DNA from: Anaeramoeba flamelloides
Taxonomy: Eukaryota; Metamonada; Anaeramoebidae
DNA: 64,000 nt
Reading direction: 5' to 3'
NCBI GenBank assembly: GCA_027625915.1
Contig: JANTQA010000023.1
Location: forward strand, 4,898,001 to 4,962,000
The position numbers and the translations under genes are program-made. Each line of letters starts with the position of its first letter. Position 1 is the stretch's first letter. Positions 9,256-20,689 of the stretch are shown here, one piece after another. The notes below the pieces were generated by a model. The model worked only from the letters and a program-made list of their open reading frames with translations. It was not told the DNA's origin and made no database searches.

Positions 9256-10983
9256 TCATCTTAGATTTCGGTTGCACAGATTGTAATAAACAAATTACGA
9301 ATTTAAAAAATTAAATAAAAATAAAAATAATTAAAAAAAGATAACAAAATAAATAATTATTCTTAATATAATGGATCAAAAAAAAAATAATTTTATATTT
9401 AACTTTTTGGGAAATATTATTATATAAATATCTTTTTAATTATATCCAAGAACGTTCAAATGTTATTTGCATTGATATTATTCTTATTTTTTTATTACCT
9501 ATTTAAAAATCAATAATATTACCATTAGAATAATATTTAGGAGACAAAAAAAAACTTCCAAAAAAAAAATATTTTTTAACAAGTAAATAGAATAAAAAAA
9601 TATAATTAGATGAACGGAAAATTAAAAAATTGAATATATTCTAACAATATTTCTTAGATATTTTTTTCCAAAAAGAAGATTTAGATTATTTTATAATTAT
9701 ATTAGAAAAAAAAAAAAATAATAGTTTATTTAAAAAAGATCCAACAAGATCAAAAAAAATATTTATCAAAATGAAATAATAACAAATTTTTTATGAAATA
9801 AAATATGAAAAGTTTTAATTTTTATAGCATTAGCCACTTAACCTGGATTTAATCCTTACTACTAGGGTAATTTGAAAGAAAACAAAACAAGATATTATGG
9901 AATTGTACTTCTTTTAATTGGCAAAATTCAATTCACAATTAAAAAAAATTTATAAGATTTCAACTTGAAAAAAATTCAAATATAATAATAAACTAAGAGA
10001 TACGTAGAAAAAAAAAATCAAATAACAGAAAATGATTTCATTGAATCATCATTAGCAAAAGTTCAATTAAAAAAAAAAAAGTTTAAAAAAATTATCAATT
10101 TCAAAAAAAACAAAAGTTAAAAAAAAAACATTGTTACTTATTTTATATTTACAAATAACTAAATTTCTCGAATTTGAAAGAAATTACTTACTCAAAGTAG
10201 AAAATCAATTTAATTTAATTTAAACTAATTTGTGCTTCTTTTGTAACCCTCTAAATTTGACAAAATTTTGGTTTTTTTTATCATTCTACAGAAAAAATAA
10301 CTCATTTGAGAAATGAAAAAAATGAAAAAAAAAAAATTTTCGAGATCCAAAAAAAAGTTAAAGAGCGACACTTCAAAATCAATAAAGTAGTTTTTAAAAG
10401 TATAATTTACAACGATTTACATTAGAAATTGAGTATCATTTTTCACATTGTTTCTGAAAAATTTACTCTTTATTCTTAGTTGATTTTTGGATATCGATTT
10501 CACATCACATAGATTTCTGTTTGTTTTTTATTGTTATTAGGTACTCATAAAAATATCAAAATTTTTTTTTTCCATTTTATTTATAAAAATTATATTTTAC
10601 ACTAATGATTCGACCATTAAACCCAGAAATCGAATTAAATATTCAAGAAACTTTTTTCTTCAATTTTCATTTTTGTAAATCTTTATGATTCTACTTTCAA
10701 AACAGTCTTTGACCAAGAATATTTAGAATTTCAACTTTTTATATAAGTTTCGACAATTTAAACAAATAAAATGCTCTATTCAAAGCCGAGTAAACAAAAG
10801 GCAAAAAAATTGAAAAATGAAGCAAAAATTTTTTCAAAATTTTTATTTGAATTTATTATTAAACCAGAATAATCTTTTTAAAAGCATCAAGCTTAAAAAA
10901 AAATTCTCAGTCATATTAAAAGGAAAACAAAAAAAAAAAATAATCATTCTCAAGAAAAACTAAATTAGAAGGGAAGAATTAAA
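9256..10983. other. Gene-free spacer between 5S copy 2 and the TMEM144-like gene
   Basis: AT-rich, with no open frame worth reporting. It contains the inverted copy of repeat family F (about 10180-10535). The last part before 10984 is presumably the 3' untranslated region of the minus-strand transporter gene. Confidence 0.5.
10180..10535 (-). repeat. Dispersed repeat family F, copy 2
   Basis: Reverse complement of about 7930-8280 with the same order of conserved blocks. Non-coding, class unknown. Confidence 0.6.
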
Positions 10984-12351
10984 TTAGCCATAAATACCCA
11001 AAAGGACAGCGCCTATTGTAGCAAGAGTAAACGAACCACAAAAGTATAAAATTTGCTTTCCTGCCAACTCTTTGTAAAAGACTATGCCGACTAATGAAGC
11101 CACAACAACATTAAGCTGTGCGATTGAATAGCCTTGGCTCATTCCAAGAGGAGACATTGTAGCAATGATGGCAAACATATTACCGACAGTCCATAAGGCG
11201 CCAGAGGCGAGGGGGTAATGTATGACGTTCAATTGGAGCAAATCACGGAGGGTCTTATTCTTTCGATAATGCAAAACACATACGATAATAAAAATGACAG
11301 ATGCACCAAGAAAGGCGCCAAAACCAAAGGAAATTGGCATCGCAATTCCCCTTTCCTTTTCAGAAGCAAATTCTAAGGGAACCATTTGGCTTCCACCAAA
11401 AATTGCAACTAACGCAATCCCAAGAATCCCTAATTTAAGATTTGGCTTGTGCTCTCGATCTTTCTTAATGTGAAGGGAGTCCTTATTTGAAACAGAACTG
11501 GAATCTTCTTCGTCATTAGATTTTGATTCAATTTCCAATTCTTTCAAATCGTCGGTAATGTCCGAATCAAGATCATCTGTTAAACCTGTTAGAGAAAATT
11601 TTGGAAGCAATTTTTTTCTACCTTTTTTTTTTCTTTTTTCTTCTGTCGAGTAGGAGGAATCTGATCCATCTTCAAGATCATCTTCATCTTCGTCTTCATC
11701 CTCATCCTCATCTTCATCTTCATCTTCATCTTCATCTTCATCTTCATCTTCTTCTTCGTTTTCATTGTCATCATCAGAATCGTCCTTTAATTCAATTTCA
11801 GAATCGATTCCATCGTTTGCAATTGGTACTTTCTCAGAGTCCGTTATTTCATTCGCAAGCCCGTTATTTTTTTCTTGATCTTTTTCTTGATCTTTTTCTT
11901 TTTCATTTTCTTTGTTGCTTGTATTTTGTTTTAAAAACCCCAAACTTGTGACACCTACAGCTAAAAAGCAAAGCGCAACCACAGTCAAACCTACAGATTT
12001 TACTTTGTGACCGAACAAGATCCCCCAAAAAAAGGAAATAAACAAAATTAAGATCGCCCAAATGGATTGCCCTTTTGAAATCCCAATGTTTTGGATCGCT
12101 AACGGGAAACTGATTGAACACGGGATCCACAGAAGCCCAGCTAACATCCCAAACCCACTAAAGTGGAATGGAGCAACAATTAACACAAAAAAAGGTAGAG
12201 TTACAACCATTATCGTCAGATAAAAATTAAAGACGAATGTGTTGAGATCTGCTTGCAGAATACTTTTAAATTTCATAGGAACACTGAAAAAGCCCCAAAA
12301 GAAAATTGCTATTATGACTGAAACCCACCCGAAAGCCAAAGATATTGCCAT
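10984..12351 (-). CDS. TMEM144-like multi-pass membrane transporter with acidic insert
   Basis: The 455-residue product starts at the ATG at 12351; an in-frame stop lies a little upstream with no other ATG between. It resembles the TMEM144 family within the drug/metabolite-transporter superfamily, which have about ten membrane helices and are thought to move sugars or similar small molecules. Family-like stretches are GWVSVIIAIFFWGFFSVP near the start, GMLAGLLWIPCSISFPLAI, GISKGQSIWA, and in the second half GGSQMVPLEFA, ALWTVGNMFAI and GMSQGYSIAQLN. Between the two halves sits a hydrophilic insert of about 165 residues (about 143-308), with a Glu/Asp run encoded by a GAAGAT-type hexamer repeat, then a Lys-rich patch. 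Such an insert would be a cytosolic loop. It is intronless and head-to-head with the gene at 13330. Substrate is unknown. Confidence 0.85.
   Translation of the reverse strand: MAISLAFGWVSVIIAIFFWGFFSVPMKFKSILQADLNTFVFNFYLTIMVVTLPFFVLIVAPFHFSGFGMLAGLLWIPCSISFPLAIQNIGISKGQSIWAILILFISFFWGILFGHKVKSVGLTVVALCFLAVGVTSLGFLKQNTSNKENEKEKDQEKDQEKNNGLANEITDSEKVPIANDGIDSEIELKDDSDDDNENEEEDEDEDEDEDEDEDEDEDEDEDEDDLEDGSDSSYSTEEKRKKKGRKKLLPKFSLTGLTDDLDSDITDDLKELEIESKSNDEEDSSSVSNKDSLHIKKDREHKPNLKLGILGIALVAIFGGSQMVPLEFASEKERGIAMPISFGFGAFLGASVIFIIVCVLHYRKNKTLRDLLQLNVIHYPLASGALWTVGNMFAIIATMSPLGMSQGYSIAQLNVVVASLVGIVFYKELAGKQILYFCGSFTLATIGAVLLGIYG
11672..11758. repeat. Coding hexamer microsatellite in the transporter gene
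   Basis: Repeats of CATCTT/CATCCT (GAAGAT/GAGGAT on the coding strand) encode the Glu-Asp run in the central loop of the TMEM144-like protein. Unit length is a multiple of three, so expansion or contraction keeps the frame. Confidence 0.8.
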
Positions 12352-13329
12352 ATTTTTTTTTACTTTTGACAAAGAATGAAGTGATATTTAATAAAGCGAA
12401 GAAAGAAAAAATAATTAACAATTGTCTTATGGGAATTGACATTGGAAAATAATCAGGTTTCAGCAATTGTGTTTCCAAATTTAAAAGTGATTCTAAAAGA
12501 ACACTTGAGGCTTGGTGTCAAAATAGATAAAAAGTTTTTTGTTAGAGTTGTACTTTTCTATTTAAGGTTTAAAATCCCCGAAGAATGAAACAAATATCTT
12601 GGGTTCTGTGTTAGGACATGTTATTTTTCTCCTTAGGTGATCGATCTTGTGCTTGATACTGATTTTAGTAGTGGTACAAAATGGCAATTTTTCACAATTT
12701 ATTTTTTTTTTTACCATAAATCCGATTTGAAAAGCCTAAGAGAAAAAAGATTTGAAGAAAAATTCTTATAAAATGTGAATTTTGGTCTTTCAATTGAAAT
12801 TATTCTTTAGGTTGTGTTTTATTTCGAGCTTATAAAATATAGTGACTTTAATTGAGGAAAAGGTAAATGAAATTTCAATTGGCAACCCAAAAATCTAAAT
12901 TTGGCATTAAATATTAAACATCTTAGCCTTTTACTCTTCAATTAGGATTTCTGAAAAAAAAAAACAAAATTGACAAAAATTGCTTTCTTGAACCATAATT
13001 AAAACCCTTACCAAGCCCCAAGATCGATCAGATAAGAACCAAACTAACGTTTCATCACACCAAACAAAAGATGATCTTTTTTCAAATTTCAGTGATTGTA
13101 AACCTTACTTGAAATAAAATATATCTCTGATTTTTATTTTGACCTTACAAAAAATCTTGTGTTTTTGACAAAGTTGTTGACTTTTACTGTACATTTCGCC
13201 TTTAAAAGTGTCTGAAAGTGTTTGGAATTTAGAAAAGACTGAAAGTTTGTTAAAAGTTAGCCGATTTTTTGTTGTGGAAATTTTGAATTTAATTTCATTT
13301 TTTCAACTTTTACTTTTGAATTTTTTCAA
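12352..13329. promoter_or_regulatory. Divergent intergenic region between two membrane-protein genes
   Basis: About 980 bp separate the start codons of the minus-strand TMEM144-like gene and the plus-strand GT-C-like gene. Promoters of both must lie here or in unseen upstream exons. I see no distinct motif that I would call. GC is slightly higher around 13010-13080. Confidence 0.4.
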
Positions 13330-15378
13330 ATGTTGATTTGGGCCATCCTTTTTATATTCTCAATAGCTTGTGTGTTTTTATTTCTAACAAAGAAATTTTA
13401 TCTCCAACCCTTTCAAATTTATGAATTATTTGCGATCTCTTTCCCACTTGGCATGATTATGTTATCTGTCTTAGTTTTTCTCCTTTCACCATTAATTAAT
13501 ATTTACCTTGGTGAAAGGTTGTGTCAAATCCTGGCTGTAGTTTTTCTGATCCTAATTCTCATAAATGCTTGGGATCTCATCAAAACAAAAAGAAAAATTT
13601 TCCAGGAAGGGTTTTTCCAAGCGCTCTTCAAGGAAATCCTCCAAGAAAAAATTTTTTTTCTTTTTGTTTTGCTTTTGTTACCATTATTTTGGTATTTGTT
13701 TGATGTAACAACATTAAAAAAGATGGACCATACCAACAAGAACAAGGAAGAACAATATTCACTCTTTTCAGTTAAAAATAGTTGGAGTGATTTACCGTTT
13801 CATTTAAATATTATTAGTTCCTTTGTTGTTGGCTGTAACAAGGGATGGGGTTCATTATTCGATTTAAAATTCCCGATTTATTCTGGTGAAAAATTAAAAT
13901 ATTCCTTTCTTATCGATTTCCATACTGCAATCCTCCATGGGTGTTGTCAGGAATACTTGCGTACTATTATCATTGTGACTGGTGTGTGCCTCGTTTTCTC
14001 GTTTCTTGTTCTCTATTATTCTTTCTTAAAAAGGATTTTCGCGAATGGCAAGAGGATCGTGATATTTTCGATGCTCTTTGTGCTATTTTCTGGTGGATCT
14101 GGCTTTGTTCAATACATACACAATTATCCCGATACAAAGCTGGCCAAATATGATTATGTCCACCAAATAGGAGAAAAAATGGAATTATTTTGGATACCGT
14201 TTATAGACGGGATCCTATTGCCACAGAGAACTGTCTTAATTGGCTATCCGGCTGTGTTAATTGTTTTTACAATTTTTTTTCATCTCTTATCGAATTTAAA
14301 AAGGCACTTATCCAAAAAATCTCCAAAATTATGGATCTTTTCTGCCCTGATTACTTCGGCATTGCCTTTAACTCACATGCACTGCTTTGTTGCCGTGTTG
14401 TTTATTGCTGGATCATATTTTATTATCTTTTCACCAATTTTCCAATCAAAGCCAAAAAAGGACCATACAAAAGGATTGTATCTAACAAATTGGTTAACTT
14501 ATTTAAGGCCCTGGCTTATTTATTTTTTGATCGTATTTTTAATTTCGCTACCTCAAATATATTATCTAATTTTCCACAAATCCCAATCTAGAAAATTATT
14601 AACCTTTAATCCAATATGGTCAGATGAAACAAAAAATGTTTTTCTTTATTTATTCCAAAGCCTGGGGCTAATAATCCCTTTGTCGGTTATTTCAATGCTT
14701 ACTTTATCAAATATACAAAAAAGGTTATATTTGCCATTCCTTTTTTTATTATTAATTTGCCTTTTAATCAGATTTACGCCCTGGAAATATGATAATATTA
14801 AAATAATAAATATTTGTTTTTTTTTAATCCTCGCCTCTATAATTAATTTTGCAGACACAATTTTCCAACGTCTGCAATCTAAAAAAATTCTCAAATATTT
14901 GTTCTGTATTTTCATTTTGATAATTTTTGTTTTATCTTTATTTTCTTCTGTGTTGTCATTAATTGCAGTCCCAAAAACAAAATCACAATTATTTTCGAAT
15001 CAAGATATAAATTTTGGTAATGCAGTAATTAATTTAACAGACCATAATTCGATATTTTTACAACTAGATTTTGTACAGCACAAATCGCCCATTACAACAA
15101 TAGCAGGTAGACAATTATTCGTGGGTTATCCTGGTTGGGTTTGGTCGCATGGCCTTGATATAGAAATGAAAATAAATATATTGAAAAAAATTTTAACAGG
15201 TGAAAAAAAAAACGGTGACTGGAAATCGCTCTCAAAAGATTTAAAATCAAATAATATCACCCATATAGTAACAAATCCAAAAAAAATGCCTTTATCAAAT
15301 TCATTCATTAATTATTTTAATCTCAAAATTATTTATTCAGATACTAATTATGTATTGTATGAATTTACAGCCGTATAA
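13330..15378 (+). CDS. Polytopic membrane protein, GT-C-glycosyltransferase-like
   Basis: This 682-residue intronless protein has roughly 12-14 predicted membrane helices and a short soluble C-terminus. Residues 152-160 (WSDLPFHLN) lie in the first extracytosolic loop, where GT-C enzymes place their catalytic acid. Later landmarks are FSGGSGF (253-259), GILLPQRTVLIGYP (294-307), LTHMHCF (347-353), TPWKYDNIKI (483-492) and AGRQLFVGYPGWVWSHG (592-608). From memory, this motif order resembles uncharacterised bacterial and protist membrane proteins related to dolichyl- or polyprenyl-phosphate-sugar-dependent glycosyltransferases. I cannot name the substrate. The start is the first ATG after a stop-rich region. 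Absence of introns and the bacterial-looking motif set leave lateral transfer open. Function is inferred from fold type only. Confidence 0.7.
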   Translation: MLIWAILFIFSIACVFLFLTKKFYLQPFQIYELFAISFPLGMIMLSVLVFLLSPLINIYLGERLCQILAVVFLILILINAWDLIKTKRKIFQEGFFQALFKEILQEKIFFLFVLLLLPLFWYLFDVTTLKKMDHTNKNKEEQYSLFSVKNSWSDLPFHLNIISSFVVGCNKGWGSLFDLKFPIYSGEKLKYSFLIDFHTAILHGCCQEYLRTIIIVTGVCLVFSFLVLYYSFLKRIFANGKRIVIFSMLFVLFSGGSGFVQYIHNYPDTKLAKYDYVHQIGEKMELFWIPFIDGILLPQRTVLIGYPAVLIVFTIFFHLLSNLKRHLSKKSPKLWIFSALITSALPLTHMHCFVAVLFIAGSYFIIFSPIFQSKPKKDHTKGLYLTNWLTYLRPWLIYFLIVFLISLPQIYYLIFHKSQSRKLLTFNPIWSDETKNVFLYLFQSLGLIIPLSVISMLTLSNIQKRLYLPFLFLLLICLLIRFTPWKYDNIKIINICFFLILASIINFADTIFQRLQSKKILKYLFCIFILIIFVLSLFSSVLSLIAVPKTKSQLFSNQDINFGNAVINLTDHNSIFLQLDFVQHKSPITTIAGRQLFVGYPGWVWSHGLDIEMKINILKKILTGEKKNGDWKSLSKDLKSNNITHIVTNPKKMPLSNSFINYFNLKIIYSDTNYVLYEFTAV

Positions 15379-16562
15379 TGATGAAAAGTTGTTTTTTTTT
15401 TTTTTTTTGTGATTGTTTGAAAAAAAAATAAAGCTATAAAAAAAAAATTTAACATTTTTCTCAGATCATTTGAATTCAAATTCTTAGTAATTTTGTTATT
15501 TGTTGTTATAATGAATAACTTATTTTTTAAACTTTTTATTTTTTCCAAATTACTTTTTTTTGTTGTTTGGGTTACTTTCGGGTTCCTCCTCTTATTTTCA
15601 TCAGTTTTCGTATGTGACACAAGGTATAAACAATATTAATAACGTTGTTTGAGTTAGATCTTAAACAATCAAAACTTGTGCTTATTAGATCTTAAACAAA
15701 TTGGTCATGCCTTGAACAAACAGAACTTAACTGGGATATACCGAAGTGAACTGAATCCAACTATAGCGATTTGCAATCAATTGAAGTGAACACAATCAAC
15801 CTATTAGTATAACACTACAAGACAAGGAAATTTTTTTCAAAAAAAAATCTTTAAATTTTTTATTTTTGAAATACACACATATAATAAACATTATTATACA
15901 TAACATTTTACAAAAAGGTTTACAACTTTAATAGGTACAAATAGAAATTGAAAAAAAAATTAAAATTTTCGGTAATATTTTTTTCATTGTTAATTGTAAA
16001 ATTTTTGAATTTTTAAATTGAATTAGTTGAGAGATAATTTTAAAGTATTTTTTTAATAGTCTAAAAAGAAACCTATTTTTCGATTTTAAAATAGCACAAA
16101 ATATTTCAATCAAAAGCTATCGCTAAATTAAATTGAAAATCTGATTTTTTATCTGTTTTTGGAATATTTTTTATCATTTTATTTTTTTCCCTGTTTGAAG
16201 ATTTATATACATTCTTGATTGTTTTCTGGAAAATGTTTTAACATTTATTCTTTTTTCAATCTTAATGTTTAATCAAAAATTAATTCATTTCAACTTTTTC
16301 ATAAAAAAAATACCAAAAAAATAGGTGTTTTTTTCAAAAGTTGGTATTTTTAAAAAGGGGGGTATTCAGATTTTCATGAGTTTAATAAATATCTTTTTTT
16401 TATAACATAAAATTATGATAACTTTGTAAAAAATAATTTAAAAATCAAGTATAACTGAAATCCAAAGTATAGTTTTCGCTAACTTTAATTTTCAGTTTTT
16501 AAATTTTCCTTGTAGTGTACAGTTGGAATTGTGTTTGGTTAATCATTATGAGTTGGTATATT

Positions 16563-16643
16563 GTGCTTGTGTTTTGTGTGTTTTGTGTGTGTGTATGTGT
16601 GTCTGTGGGGGGTGTGGGTGTGTGTGTGGGTGTGTTTATATCG

Positions 16644-16675
<32 letters not shown>

Positions 16676-16680
16676 ATATA
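16563..16680. repeat. TG/TA compound microsatellite
   Basis: Runs of TGTG with interruptions (GGGGGGTGTGGG), a short TATATA block, then a clean TG run ending in TATATA. It explains the Val/Cys and Thr/His open frames on the two strands. Confidence 0.9.
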
Positions 16681-16684
16681 AACT

Positions 16685-17050
16685 AGATTCCAAAATTTTT
16701 GACACAGTTAAAAAGGTTGGAAGAATAGCAATACTCCACTTTTCATTCAATTTGGGGATAATTTTGATTTTACAAACAATTTCATTTTTTGACTTTTTTC
16801 TTTGGTTTACATTTCCTTTTTTACAGTTATGTAATCTGTTTCGTTAGATCTGGGAATGATTTTCGATGGCTGATAGAAGGTTAATGTTGAGTTTGTTAAA
16901 TAGAAAAATCACATACAAATAGAAGATGTTATCTTATCATTTGATCCAGAAATAATTGTTGGTGAAATTTCAACAAATTTACCAATACATTTTTTATGTT
17001 CATTTTGTTTCATTATTTTGGATACATATTTTTATTTTATTGAGTTTTAT
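16685..17050 (-). repeat. Dispersed repeat family C, copy 1 (inverted)
   Basis: The reverse complement aligns with 45000-45375, and less well with 21900-22250 and 56760-57110. Shared blocks are GATCTAACGAAACAGATTAC, TTGGATCAAATGATAA-like sequence, CAACAAATTTA, and at the far end AAAATTTTRGAATYTA after TTTTAACTGTGT. Non-coding, class unknown. Confidence 0.7.
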
Positions 17051-18940
17051 ATTTTTTATCTTTTATTTGGATGAAAATGATTATCTATAAAAATACTAAT
17101 ATTGGTTAACTTAAATATGCTTTTATATTATTTTTATAAAAATATAATAAATTATTTTTCATTTTTCCTATTTTTGCTTTTGGTTGTGTCAAAATTTTTA
17201 TAATATTGTTTATATATTGATATATGTGTGTATGTATTTATTTATTTATATTCATAAAATTTATTCAATTGAATCAGAAGATAATATTTTTAATTTTCAA
17301 AATTAGATTTTAATTGGGGTATTTCTTTAAAAGGAGGAACACTTTTTTTCACATTGTATAAAAAATAATCTTTGTTACTAGGGATATTTGTAAATTGACA
17401 ATCCCAAATCTAAGTGAAATATTAATACCGGTTAAATCAATGACTAAGGTCCTCATCTCAAAACATAAATTTTTGTTGAAATATTTCCAAAAAATGAAAG
17501 AAAAAAAAAAACAACACATTGTTATAAGAAAACAATGCACAGCCAATTTCAATAAAAATTGGAAATCTGGAAATAGTATAAATTATTTTTTATGCAATCA
17601 AATATATTAATATTTTTTCCATTCTATTGGTAAATTTGTTGAGATTAAACAAGTTATGTAAATGGTTTTATTGATCAAAGTGAAAATAAGAAACACCGAT
17701 TTTCGCCATTAAAAATATCATATTAAAACGAGATTAGTAAATTTAATATCTTTTATTAATGTAATTTAAACGAAGAAACAAATTTAATTATTATCAAGAA
17801 TCGAGAAATGGTAGTTAATGATTTTCTATATTTAATTGCTTTTTTGGAGTTTGAGTTTAAATCACTATACACAAAAAAATTTTTGGACATTTTTCTGGGA
17901 AATACAAGATAAAATTTGAAATTTTTTAATTTGTTTTTGATATTTTATAATCAATTTTTTTAAAATCTTATATTTTTTTGTATTGTATTTCTAAATATTT
18001 GCTGAATACATTCATTTAATATGATGCTTTGTTGTTTTATATTAACAAAACTTTTCTATATTGTCATCAAATAATATTTATTTCTATGAAAATTGGACAC
18101 AAAACAAATAACTAAAAATTTTCAACAATAAACCTAGTAAATTAATTCACAAAATATTTTTAATTTAAAAAAACAAAAACTTAAAAAGTCTAACTATTTT
18201 GAAATTTTTTTTATTTTTACATTCAAAAAAATAAGAAAACTTGGATTGTAAAAGTTGCTTGGGTTCATTTATCACAGATATAAAAAATTATCGCATTTAA
18301 ACTCTACAAGCCAATATATGAAGTAAATCCTTCTTGATTTTTTAAACCAAAAAACATTTTTTTTTTCAAAAAATTAAGATTATTAAAACTATCATTCTTA
18401 TTTCACAGTTTGATTGGTTTTGATTATAATTAAAAAGTTATTTTTCCTTGGATAACAATACTAACAAAAAAAAAAAAAAAATGATTTACAATTTAATAAA
18501 TATTTAACTTTTAATTTTTCATAATAATTATTTGATTTTAACCAACAAATTAATTAATGGTATTTTCTTTTACAACCTTAAATATCAGATCTTAAAATAA
18601 AAGTCAACTAAAATAATTGATCAAAATATTCGAAATTATTAAATCTGGGTCACAAAGATTGGATCAGTTTCAAAATTATATTCCATTGAGAACCTTTGCT
18701 CTTTAAAATTGAAATTTCAAACAAACCTTGAAAAAAATATTTGAAATAATTTTATAGAAATTCCAAAATCAACAACGAGATAAGATAAATTTTAATGAAT
18801 CAAGTTTATTGGTATTAATTATTAACTAGACATGACTATTTTTGTTTAGGAATTTGTTATTTTTGGTCAGGTTAGGTTTATTTTTATTTTAAAATGGCTG
18901 TATTTAAAAAGTATTTGATTTTGCTCTTGATTTCAAAGTG

Positions 18941-19074
18941 ATGAAATTTTTAGAAATTTTATTTTTCATTTTTTTTTTATTTGTTTTATCCCAACTAAGA
19001 TTAAGAATCTTTTTCAACCAAACCACAAATTTTTTCTTCAAAGAAATCTTTATTCAAAAACTTTCAACCCAAAA
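18941..19074 (+). other. Possible orphan first exon with a signal peptide
   Basis: An ATG at 18941 opens a frame of a hydrophobic signal-peptide-like segment (FLEILFFIFFLFVLSQ) followed by about 25 polar residues. It runs into GTAAGC, a good splice donor, at about 19072. No downstream exon is recognisable in the next kilobase. It may be a remnant or chance. Confidence 0.2.
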
Positions 19075-19616
19075 AGTAAGCTCTCTTCTTTTTCAATTTC
19101 TTGTTTTTTTGATAAAATTTTCCCTTTCTTTTTTACTTTTTTGTTTTGAAAAAAAAAGATTTCTGAATTATTAAACCACTAACACTTGTTCAACATTTGT
19201 ATTGGTACAATATTCCCAACCCAAACTTTTTCAAAAATTGAAAAAACAATTACAACACCATAAAAAATGTTAAAAAGAAAGAAAAATTTGACTTGTTCTT
19301 GAAAGTTTCTTCTTTAAAATTTTCAAGTTTAACAATGCTTTTGTTTTTATTTGAAACAACAAAAAAGATCAACACCTTTAGAAAAACAATTACACCAACA
19401 ACTGTTCTTTAAACTTTCCCTAAAAAACAATTTTTTTTTCACTTAAATAATTTTATTTGAACAAAATACAATTCTCCGATCTTTCATTGCAAATAACAAA
19501 AAGAAAAAAATGTTTATTTTTTAACAATAATAGAATATTATATAATTTTACAAAACATGTCTGAATAGCTTTAAAGTTGCTTTACAAAAAAACAAAAAAA
19601 AAAAAGGGTTTTTGTT

Positions 19617-19804
19617 TACTGGTATTTGAATAAATAAATGGGGAAAAATTTTCACTTCCTTTTCCAGATTTTTCTTTTTTCTAAGTAGAGTGCTCAAAAA
19701 AGGTGTGGGTTTTAATTTGGGGTTCTCGATCTATCTTCTATTGGAAAAAGGAAATTGAAAAGTGAAGTGAACATTTATTCCCATTTATAATTCGAATACC
19801 AGTA
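19617..19804. mobile_element. Short palindromic MITE-like element, 188 bp
   Basis: Left arm TACTGGTATTTGAATA and right arm AATTCGAATACCAGTA are inverted repeats. Similarity continues for about 45 bases, including AAATGGG and TTCACTTCCTTTT. There is no coding content. The ends TA/CTGGTATT suggest a TA target site but this is not proven. Confidence 0.5.
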
Positions 19805-20283
19805 TTACTTTAACAACAAAAAAATTGTTTTCAATTTGAAAAATTAAGTCGCCCTATGATAAATAAACCCGTCTAAAAGATACCAAAGTGTTTAATTTCA
19901 ATTCAACTTTAAAAAATAATAAATAAAATCATTTTGTTTAATAGTGTTTTACATCAACTTTTCCTTATTTCTAACTCTTTAATTTTAATTGTTGTAACAA
20001 AAAATTGGGATATTACAACAAATATGAGATAAGTAGACAAAGGTTTCATATGAAACCCAATAGGACTCGAGAATGATGAAGAATATTCTGATTATCGATA
20101 AGCCAAATTAAATCCAATTCAAAATTTTTGGCAGACAAAAATTCAGTTTTTGAAGAAAAAAAATCTTACTTAATCAATTAAAAAACAAATACTAAATTAA
20201 AACCTTTGAAAGATGGAAATTTTAACAATTATTTATCATTTACACAGACCACAAACCAAAAAAATAAAAAAATGTAAAATCTA

Positions 20284-20689
20284 CAGTAGTGTAAATACGC
20301 AAGTGTAAATATGAATGTTGTAAAAAATAGAGTCTTTACAATTTTCGAGATAAATAAAGAGTTTCATGCAGTTACCCACAATTTAGGGAATAGTAAATAT
20401 AATATATCTGATTATTTTAATAGACTAATAATAATTTTAATCAAAAAATCGTTTGGTAAACACCAATCTTTCAATTTTAAAAAAAAAAAAATCATTTTTC
20501 AAACAAAATTTTGGTATTTAACAAACGATTTTATATTGAAAATCCCTTTGAGTTCCAAAACCCAAAAAGGAGATTTTGTTTACTATTATCAAATTGTGGG
20601 TAATTGCATGAAATTCTTTTTTTATTTTGAAAATTGTAAAAACTCTATTTTTTAGAACATTCATATTTAAACTTGCGTAGCCTGTGCTG
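20284..20689. mobile_element. Tc1/mariner-type MITE, about 406 bp, with nested palindrome
   Basis: The left arm starts CAGTAGTGTAAATACGCAAG after TA. The right arm, reverse-complemented, starts CAGCACAGGCTACGCAAG. Both continue with AAATATGAATGTT and AAAAAATAGAG for more than 100 bases in total. A second inner pair, AAATCGTTTGGTAAA at about 20446 and its complement at about 20515-20530, forms a nested hairpin. No transposase is encoded. Confidence 0.6.

Larger units (their letters stand above)
15379..18937. other. Gene-free stretch with TG microsatellite and repeat family C
   Basis: No supportable gene. The segment 15600-15820 is somewhat GC-richer and contains AGATCTTAAACAA twice (about 15656 and 15688) but matches nothing I know. 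It also holds the TG/TA microsatellite at 16563-16680 and one inverted copy of repeat family C. Frames at 16515 and 16499 are readings of the microsatellite. Confidence 0.5.

Noticed and set aside
11601-11951. 116-codon plus-strand frame rich in His and Leu
   Set aside because: It is the complement of the Glu/Asp hexamer repeat in the TMEM144-like gene.
16499-16847. Val/Cys-rich and Thr/His-rich frames
   Set aside because: They are readings of the TG/TA microsatellite.
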